Part shown: in pieces, positions 56,343 to 64,000 of the stretch
Numbering within the stretch: the stretch's first letter is position 1
Layout: every line of letters begins with the position of its first letter
Source of the DNA: Salticus scenicus
Lineage: Eukaryota > Arthropoda > Arachnida > Araneae > Salticidae
DNA length: 64,000 bases
Direction of reading: 5' to 3'
Assembly: GCA_963930645.1 (NCBI GenBank)
Contig: CAWVNO010002511.1
Span: 466,348-530,347 of the forward strand
Translations under genes and position numbers: made by a program
Notes under the pieces: generated by a model
The model's input: the letters and a program-made list of their open reading frames with translations, nothing else
Told to the model about the DNA's origin: nothing
Databases searched by the model: none

Positions 56343-57624
56343 TTATTACTCATCTTTAATCTTTTTATTTATTTATTTATTTTTAATTATTATTACTCAT
56401 GAAACACTTTAAAATAAAGAGGGAAAAAAACTACTTTTTTTTAAAGCTGATACAACTTGTTAGATCCCCCCTCCCCCCAAATAATTATAATAATAATAAA
56501 TATAAAATAAACTTGATGAAAAATTTTGCTTTAGTATTTTATACTGTTTCTTAACTTAAAGCAATCAATTTATTTTCAATACACTATAGAAACAATATTT
56601 TACATTGAATACATTGAACTGTGTGGTATAGTGTGTTGGTTATGGAGAAAACCATGGAAAACTCCGAGCGGCTGAACTGAAAAATGCCCCCTGTATTACA
56701 CACGACTCCTTCCATGTATCAGTTGCGGAAGCCGAATATCTTGGCCATTGGGAAAAAAAATAATGTTTAATGTTAAATAATGACTCTTTTGTTTAAAAAA
56801 TAATAATTATTAAAAAAAAAAAAAAAAAAAAAGTTAATTCTGTGTGGGAAGATAAATAAAATTTGCAAAGTGCAGAAATATGTGCATATATTTATGAACA
56901 TTACGAAATTTTATTATATATATGTATAATATAACAAGAAATTACGAAAAAAAAGTCTTTCTTTTATTCTTTCTTTATTTTCTTTCTTTATTTTTTCTTT
57001 TCTCTCTCTCTCTCTCTTTTTTTTTTTTTTTTTTTTAAATAAAATATAAGATTTAGCAATTAAAGACCACTTTATTTCCATTCCATTATACATGAAGGAA
57101 ATCTGTCAAAAAATTAATTACACTTATAATATTAAACATTTTAATACAAAGATCGAGCTAAAGTATTGTGTTTTATTAAACCATTAACCGCCAAACTAGA
57201 AATAATGTTTTTTTTTTTTTTTTTTTTTTTAATGCAAACAGCAATACTCATTATTTTGATCATATATAACAATAATTTAAAATAAAATTATTAAAATTAG
57301 TCTTATCTTACTAAATACAGGGTGTTGTATTTGCACAACTTCAGTGAAATAAGAGTATGTAATGAAGACAAATAAATCTTTACGGAAATTTCCTTGCGGT
57401 AGTATAAAACAGCAAACACTACAGATGACTTCAAAAGTAATTGGCTTATTGTGAAACATTTTGTTACAAGTTATGTAAACTTATTCAAATATGATGATTT
57501 TCGAAAGTTTTGGATTGATTAGTGCTTCAAGTTTGAATGGTTTTTTTTTTTTTTTTTTTTACGGAAAATTATTTTTGTGATCAAAATTTTTTGTAATTAA
57601 ATAAACATCTATTCTTTCCTTTTT
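55441..57624. other. AT-rich noncoding stretch with long homopolymers and ATT/ATTT microsatellites
   Basis: Poly-T of about 31 bases near 55792-55822; (ATT)n and (ATTT)n at 56255-56395; poly-A near 56812-56832; poly-T near 57017 and 57209. tacagggtgttgtatttg near 57316 resembles a MITE end. No gene. Confidence 0.5.
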
Positions 57625-57763
57625 CAGGGATGGAACACGGGAGCAGAATTCATACCGGTATTTGTTTAAGAAATTTCTCTAATTAAAATATCGTCGATTT
57701 AAGAAGTAGAATTTTTTTTTACATTGATAGTGGTATGAATTCTGCGCCTGTGTTCCAGCCCTG
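57625..57763. mobile_element. small hAT-like MITE with 32-bp terminal inverted repeats
   Basis: The left end CAGGGATGGAACACGGGAGC and reverse-complemented right end CAGGGCTGGAACACAGGCGC continue into AGAATTCATACC: 29 of 32 bases match. CAGGG ends suggest hAT; no clear target duplication. Confidence 0.75.
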
Positions 57764-59149
57764 CTTATTTAAAAACAATACTTACTATAAAATATCTTTT
57801 TTAGTTTACTGTTAAACGCAATTACTTCTGGTGTTGCGTGAATGCAATACCATGAGGTAATGGATTAAGATAATAAATTTTATTCGTATCATATCACAGC
57901 ATTTATCATCCGAATTTTTTAATAGTTATTTTATGTTAAAGTATTTTCAATAATTGATAATTTTGTGAAGTATTTTGTAAGAACTTTAAATAAGGACCAT
58001 TAAAAAATTACTTTTAGATTCATCTGAAATATTACTTGACAGAGAAGTAAAGAATTAATTTACTAATACTTCTCTTGAAAACGACTAACAAGTTACTTGC
58101 GATATAAGAATTAATAAATAAAAACCTTGGCATTATTTAAAACTTTAAAAGTGATCCTTTCATTAAGTAACATTTAAAAAAAAAAAAAATCTTTCTCTCT
58201 CTCTTTTTTTTCTTTTTCGTATATTCTACAATAAAAAACCCTATTAAATGTTAAATGGTAATATTGCAATATGTTATTTTTACAAGAAACATAATTTAAA
58301 GGAGTTATGTTCTTTAATGAGCATACATCTAAATACACGCACATATATACATAACAAGAAAGAAAAAAAAATCATTTAAAATCATTATTTCTACTCTTAT
58401 TTAGTAACTAGATTTTTTTTTAATTATATATATATAACCATCTGATAAATAACTGTTTAAGAGTAATTTGAGTGCATTTTCAAATTCAAGTTTAATTGCT
58501 CACGTTTATTTAATCAATTATACTGTTATTCACATCGAAAGCTAAAAGTTTCTTCTCAATATGCGTATCTTTGATGTAAGAACTGAAAATTAAGTCAAAC
58601 AGTGTCAAAATTCAAGGAAACAACAAGAAGGAGCAGAGCATACCATGGGTTAAGACAGGCAAATCGAGTTCTACATAAAAAATTACGTATGGAATTGAAG
58701 CTTTATTATAAAGCAAAAGTTATTGAAAATTTAATAAGGGTAGATACAATTTTAACTATAGAATAAAAAAAGTCACAAAGTTTCGCAAAGCCGAATAGGT
58801 TTTGAAGGTAATTAGTGAGAGGAGCGCAACTAGGTTGTCTCAAAAAAAAAAAAAACTCTTTCCTGATAAGAAAAAATAATGTAACTGCTATATCTTTACC
58901 AGAAGCAAAAATAGCAGCAAGATAATAAATTGTTTCTGAGACAGTGGTATAAGACGTAATACAAAATTACTATCATTGCCACGAATTAAAAGAGATTTAA
59001 GACAGAAAAACCAAAAAATCCGTATTTATCTTCATATCGTATAGAGGGTGGATGAAAAGACTAATCTGATAGGTGAATTTCCCCCCAATTTATTTCATGT
59101 TTTTGCATTTATAAATGTTTGCTATATTTCATACAATACTCATAAATGT
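57764..59149. other. AT-rich noncoding stretch
   Basis: No supported frame, RNA gene or bounded repeat. Confidence 0.45.
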
Positions 59150-59225
59150 AAGAATTAGGATGATCAGCCACCATATGCTGACTCAAATGCCCCACCCACT
59201 AGGTTACCTTTTCGGTGCATTGATG
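59150..59225 (-). repeat. possible tRNA-derived SINE head
   Basis: On the minus strand GGTAACCTAGTGGGTGGGGC followed by ATTTGAGTC resembles a tRNA A-box and D-arm as found in SINE heads. The B box is not intact. Confidence 0.35.
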
Positions 59226-59439
59226 ATTTTTCTTAACTTTGATAGGTAATTATACAGGTGTCAGTATCGTATTTTTACTTTCATACAATGCATGCTATCT
59301 CCGCTGCAATAATCTGAATAATCCAAATTTTGTAAGGTATTATCTGCAATAATATGAAAAGATATCTGCAATAATATGAAAATACTGAATTTCAAATAAC
59401 TTACTAAATTTTAAAGATATAATAATAGTTAATGGCCAT

Positions 59440-59830
59440 TTCACTTTCATAAATAATAATTTTAAACCAACCCGAGTTATTTACGAGAAATAGAATCGTC
59501 ATAATGCATGTTTATGTGAAATTTCGCCCTATTCTACCATTCGGAAAAAAATATTTTCAGAATTATTTAATTAAATTTTCACAGTAGAATGTTGATATAC
59601 AACAGATTCTGACCACTCTCATAAATAATATTTAAAAACTAATTCGAGTTATTTACGAAGGAAACACCTCTCATAATGCACGTTTATGTGAAATTTGCCC
59701 TATTCTACCATTTGAAGAAAGTCTTAAATTTAGATTAACTTAATACAGTTTCCATATTAGTAAAACATTAGTATTCAATAGTTTCTGACCACTACCATAA
59801 GTGACATTTAAAAATTATACTAACCCATAC
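59440..59830 (+). repeat. tandem repeat of about 175 bp, 2.3 units
   Basis: tcataaataataat-type text at 59447 and 59620 and a partial third copy at 59795; each full unit has cgagttatttacga, cataatgca/cgttttatgtgaaat-type text and gccctattctaccatt. Confidence 0.8.
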
Positions 59831-60491
59831 AAGCAAACATCACTTATTTTAATGCCATTAAATCTGTACAAGTATATATTTATCTCCATCAAGTATAAGA
59901 GAAACATTATTTATAAACAAGAAATGTTTTCCCTGACATGTGAACTCTTCTTATCTTCCTGCACAGGGAAATTAAAATCCCTCTTCTGGCCTACCGCGAC
60001 TTAAAAATGAGTTGAGTGTGTGCTAATGATCAACACCTGCCGCGATGACCATTAGTAAAGGGGGTAAAAGTTGCTTGAGTTTTCCCGTATGCAGAGCAAT
60101 TTGTTAGGCTATCTTTCCCCGTTTTCTAAAGGTTAACGATTACATTGATGATTAAATCCCCAGTTATAAGTTTTTTTAAAAATATAAAATTATGGATTTT
60201 TTTCTTTTGAAAAAGTGAATTTATTGATTCAAAATTTCACCCTCCCCCCCTCGGATAACCAGAGGCGATTAATATTTCTGATGAATTTCTTTCTTTCTTT
60301 CTTTTTTTTTTCTGTACATTTTAAATTTTTATCAAAATTAAGGCTAAAAAAGGAGAAATTTAATTATATGGAGTCCCCCTGTGTATACAGCATGAGATCT
60401 GTAGAGATTTCCATAGATATCATTAGGATAATCATTTTACACCCATCATGTAGAGTCGCTTGATATAGCATTATATACTCCTATATATGTA

Positions 60492-60551
<60 letters not shown>

Positions 60552-60706
60552 AATTAGTTATGATTCCACAATTATTCACAAGATATAATGCGATATGCGG
60601 TCTCCCACTGAAGAAAATTAAACGTTAGAAAACATACTCACAAAAATAAATAAAATATTGTACAATTGACAAATTGTAAAAATAGTTTTAACACCAGTTT
60701 TCTTTT

Positions 60707-60737
<31 letters not shown>

Positions 60738-60988
60738 AACATATGCTTAATTTTTAACAGTGGGAAATCAGTATAAAATTATATATTAAAAAAAAAAAGT
60801 GTGTAATTATTATTATTTATCAACTTTTACAAAGAAAAAAGTTTTTTTTTTCTTTAGGATGTGATGCTGTATTAATAGAGTCCATATAATGGGTGTCAAA
60901 ATATATTTTTTAAGAATACATGTGAATATCTGGAAAAAAAATCTCAGGTCATGTATCCAGTAGGACAACCTGCATTTTTTCAAATAAC
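59831..60988. other. AT-rich noncoding stretch with CT and poly-T tracts
   Basis: (CT)n followed by about 35 T at 60490-60547; another poly-T near 60710-60736. Short open frames here show no domain. Confidence 0.45.
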
Positions 60989-60989
60989 G

Positions 60990-61520
60990 ATACCAAGAGC
61001 ACTTTGGTTTAAAAAATGTTGCAGATATGTTGGCACTACCTCAGAAAAAACGTTTAAACTACTCTTAATAAACATTTTTTTTAATGTTTAAAAAGATATA
61101 TATATAAACTAATTTTCAACGTTTAATAGTCTCTAAGTAAACGTTTTTTCAATGTTTAAAATGATTTACATGAACTGTTTCTCAACGTTCAGAAATCTGT
61201 AAGCAAACGTTTTTATCAACGTTTATAAAACTTTGTTTAAACTATTTTTCAACGTTCAAAAACATGTACGCAAACGAATTTTCAACGTTTAAAAAACCAT
61301 TGAAATACGTTATCTTCAACGTTATAAAAACTTTTTTTCAACTTTAAAAAAACTTTCAGTAAACTACTTTTCAACGTTCGAATGATATGACAAACGTTTT
61401 TTCAACGTTTAAAAAACCATTGAAATACCGTGTAATCCACGAGACATTTGTACGTTTTTATAGCGTTTCATCTCAACATTTTTTTAACGAAAGTGCTAAC
61501 GGATATTCAACGTTTTATGA
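60990..61520. repeat. AACGTT-palindrome cluster, right
   Basis: More than 15 AACGTT words or single-base variants in 530 bp, many as TTTTCAACGTTTAAAAA or its inverse, with an irregular spacing of 25-45 bp. Lies inside the right terminal repeat of the TTAA block. Confidence 0.8.
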
Positions 61521-61540
61521 ACGAATGTGTGCCACTTGGG

Positions 61541-61880
61541 TCTATGGGGAAATTTTCTTTACAAATAACTTATTAACTAATACATATTTTTAAATTCGGT
61601 TTTCACATTCAGAAAATTCCCAACTGTTAAATTGACGGACCTTTTTTAAAAATATATTTTTTTAATTTTTAATATTTTATTTCGAAATTGCAAAATGAAA
61701 AAAATTCACATATTGAAAATTCGTATTTTGCAGCTTCAAAATAAAATTTAAAAAATCTAAAAAATAATTTTTTAGAAAAGGTGCGTCAATTTAACAGCTG
61801 GGAATTTTCAGAATGTGAAAACAGAATTTAAAAATATGTATTAGTTAATAAGTTATTTGTAAAGAAAAATTTCCCGTAGA
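61541..61880. repeat. 340-bp palindrome (hairpin MITE)
   Basis: Starts tctatggggaaattttcttt and ends with the inverse aaagaaaaatttcccgtaga; the arms of about 165 bp are near-perfect inverses outward and diverge towards the centre (about 61700-61720). It interrupts the right terminal repeat zone of the TTAA block: the left end of the block lacks it and runs from AATGTTATTC straight into GGGCACGGAACG. Confidence 0.8.
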
Positions 61881-61937
61881 ATAACATTAGTTTCGGCTTC
61901 CGGCGGCGGTGAGTGAAGAGGGCCCTTAAGGTACTTA

Positions 61938-62160
61938 AAGATTATCATGTACTTTTACATTTCGCCAGCACAGGTGATAAAATAGTTATAGAGACATAGG
62001 TGTATAGTTGGTGATAAACACTAATAAAACGTATTAGTCTTTCGAATGTAGGAGGTTTTTGGTTTACCTCATATATACAGAAGAGTTTTATAAAAGATTA
62101 ATTTAGAAGATGACTTTTATCACTTGCGCTGGTGAGATAGAAAAGTACCAATTATCATTA
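61938..62160. mobile_element. MITE with about 45-bp terminal inverted repeats
   Basis: Left gattatcatgtactttta...cgccagcacaggtgataaaa is the inverse, with mismatches, of ttttatcacttgcgctggtg...aaagtaccaattatcat. Noncoding core of about 130 bp. Adjoins the right edge of the TTAA block. Confidence 0.65.
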
Positions 62161-62396
62161 TAGGTTTATTGTTGATGTTTTATTTATATTTTACAAGTTG
62201 TATATATTTTTTTTATTCAAACTTGTAATTTATTAGTTTTTATGACAAGAAATAGCTAGTTTCAATTGAATATTAATTTAGAAATGATGTTGATGAACAA
62301 ATATTCATCTGGTGAAATCAACATAAGATCCAAAAATTCCAGCTGGAATGATCATGATAACTGAATTTATTTCATTTCTATGATCATACTTGCTAG

Positions 62397-62459
62397 ATGG
62401 ATGCTTTTCCTGATAAAAAGAAACGAATTCTTAGAGATAGTAACAGAAGCATACCATTT
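62397..62459 (+). other. possible short coding exon
   Basis: After an acceptor-like TTGCTAG, ATG opens 21 codons (MDAFPDKKKRILRDSNRS...) ending in a strong donor GTAAGTATG, phase 0 at both ends. No partner exon found in the window to the right. Outside the giant TIR blocks, so a host gene exon is possible. Confidence 0.3.
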
Positions 62460-63915
62460 GTAAGTATGATATATTAATTATTTTACTTATTGAAGTAAGT
62501 TTATATTTTTTTCTTCATTGATTTCATTAAATTGTTGCTTTAATTTTAAATTAATTAGTAATGTTATAATATCCATATCAAAATTTTACTGAAACAACAT
62601 ATCTTAAATCTGCAAGTTGCTAATTATTATAATGATTTAATAATACTATTTTGCACTTGTAAGCTTAGTTATAACTTTATATATGTTTATTAAAAATTGG
62701 TGATTTCTTTGGATTGCCTAGTTTTTCTGGCAACCCACCATTCCAGCTTACTAGCAACCCTTGTTTGTTTATAAATAAATGAAACACATGTTTGCTTGTA
62801 TTTTTTCGATTAAACATTACATTTAATTTTGATTTGCTTTTTTAAAAATTAAACATGGTAAGAGTGTTTAACATTAATAATTAAATATGATAGATATTAT
62901 TTTTTCAAAGATCCTACACAAAGTGTTAGCTATAGCATTTGTGATAAATTCATATTATTCTCTTGAATTTTTGCTAAACCATTTTGCAATTTATATTACT
63001 TTATTTTATTGAAATTTAAAACTTAAAAATGAAAACCCAGTTATTGTTTAATTGCATGTTTGTTATTATAACAATTAATAAATTATTGATAAACTGATCT
63101 AAACATAAACAGAAGAAATATGTCAAATAAAGCATTATACATTTTAACATTTTGTAGTTTTCATTACATTTTCTCCAAAAATAATTATGTATTGTACTAA
63201 TTGCATTTAAATTGTGCAGAAAACAATACAAATTATGTTTACTTTGTAATATAAATTTTCATTGTAAAACTATATTTAAAATTACTCCTTTTATACAGAG
63301 AGATTTTATTGATCTTATTTTTTCTATTATGAATGACAAAATGTACTTTAGATTATAATTTTAAAACTTTAGGAAAAACACTGTAATGTTTTTAAAATTT
63401 AATTTAGAGGATTAAATTGTTATTGTATGGACACAACAATTCATGTTTATTTCATAATACATTATAAAATTTCACTTTAACATTTTCCTTCGATTGTTTA
63501 TTTTTATTATGAGTAAGTTGTTTTCTCTTCTTGTGCCAACTTAATTAATACATATTTGAATTATTTTTATATAATAATTATAAACTTCATTGTTATTTAT
63601 AATTCTGCGTAAATATATCAGAAGGGGTATTCTGGCAAATTTGATAAAACCCCGTTCATTAATTTTTAAAACTAAAATGCTAATATTTTATATCTGTTTT
63701 ATGAGTATAATTTGCCTGTGTCAGCATTTAGGTAACACAGCAACATTGCCGCAAAAAAGATATTGTCACTTACAGAAAGATTTGATCATAAAAATTAGAG
63801 ATATTCATAAATTTCAGTAGAAAATAGAAACTCTCATATTTAAGAATTCTTCAACAGTCTATTAATAATAATGATATCTTTATAATTAAATGTACATATT
63901 ATATGTAAATTAGAA
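62460..63915. other. AT-rich noncoding stretch, perhaps intron
   Basis: Few homopolymers and no recognised repeats compared with the rest of the window, so it might be intronic if the 62397 exon is real. No gene seen. Confidence 0.35.
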
Positions 63916-63918
63916 ACT

Positions 63919-64000
63919 ACAATGGAACCTGTAAAAGTGACCACCTTGGTAAAGTGACCACCTGACTAAAGTGACCATTTTCGCGACTAAAGCAACCCTT
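63919..64000 (+). mobile_element. terminus of a pogo/Tigger-like element, cut by the window edge
   Basis: CAATGGAACCTGTAAAAGTG followed by tandem GTGACCACCT and AAAGTGACC words is the typical start of pogo/Tigger-type elements (CAGTGGAACCTC...GTGACCAC). The rest lies beyond the window. Confidence 0.6.

Larger units (their letters stand above)
40356..61925. mobile_element. 21.6-kb TIR block flanked by TTAA
   Basis: The left end is CGGCCCTCTTCACTCACCGT and the reverse-complemented right end is GGGCCCTCTTCACTCACCGC; ungapped, 39 of the first 47 bases match, ending in a shared AATGTTATTC. TTAA stands at 40352-40355 and 61926-61929. Inward of both ends are clusters of AACGTT palindromes. A 6.9-kb BEL/Pao element sits inside, leaving about 14.7 kb. 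TTAA duplications are typical of piggyBac and Kolobok, but no transposase was recognised. The two ends could also belong to two related elements with host DNA between; the matching TTAA favours one. Confidence 0.6.

Noticed and set aside
40356..61925. Polinton/Maverick
   Set aside because: The length would fit, but there is no polymerase B, integrase, ATPase or capsid frame, the ends do not start AG, and the flank is TTAA and not a 6-bp duplication.
1..64000. CRISPR array or bacterial operon
   Set aside because: Repeats are TIRs, tandem satellites and microsatellites with irregular spacing; all recognisable genes are eukaryotic transposable-element or zinc-finger genes.

Overview
The window looks like AT-rich, repeat-saturated nuclear DNA from an invertebrate animal, most likely an arthropod. 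The case rests on element types: a BEL/Pao retrotransposon, a mag-type Gypsy gag, a mariner remnant, a pogo-like element with a DDE_1 transposase, and a C2H2 zinc-finger array of the H-T-G-E-K-P-H type. GTAAGT-type splice donors are present and there are no operons. A chelicerate such as a spider is my guess from the style of the zinc fingers and pogo element; that is an impression, not a proof. No complete host gene, rRNA gene or intact tRNA gene is visible.

Left part, 1-2.9 kb: a decayed C2H2 zinc-finger array on the minus strand, then the 5' end of a Gypsy element (probable LTR, primer-binding site, start of gag). Gag stops at 2816 and its next codons reappear at 37788, 35 kb away. The gap is filled by a TIR-bounded block (X, 2817-37787) with a 3-bp target duplication. 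Inside X lie three further insertions with their own exact duplications: a 19.3-kb TIR element (2914-22243, 8-bp TSD), a pogo element (24749-29994, TA TSD) and a 1.7-kb short relative of the 19.3-kb element (copy A, 36032-37772, 8-bp TSD). A second short relative (copy B, 37924-38679) sits just outside X in the gag remnant. Both short relatives carry a THAP-domain exon with a splice donor; the 19.3-kb element carries a decayed version of the same exon. The 19.3-kb element holds many smaller elements, including a hAT element inserted into the end of another.

Middle, 24.7-30 kb: the pogo element has the C-terminal third of its transposase amplified as four near-identical 1,036-bp tandem units.

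Right part, 40.3-62 kb: a second giant TIR block (40356-61925) flanked by TTAA, with arrays of AACGTT palindromes near both ends. Inside it is a young, complete BEL/Pao element (41161-48021, minus strand) with 421-bp LTRs that differ at one base I could find, a 5-bp TSD, a 1654-codon gag-pol frame and two small lesions. The rest of the block is AT-rich tandem repeats, microsatellites and MITEs. The window ends in what looks like the terminus of another pogo-like element.

Most of the window is therefore explained as layered transposition. The least explained parts are the nature of X and of the two giant TIR blocks, the THAP-exon element family, and a few open frames or exon-like pieces (24286-24657, 30290-30420, 40733-40794, 62397-62459).
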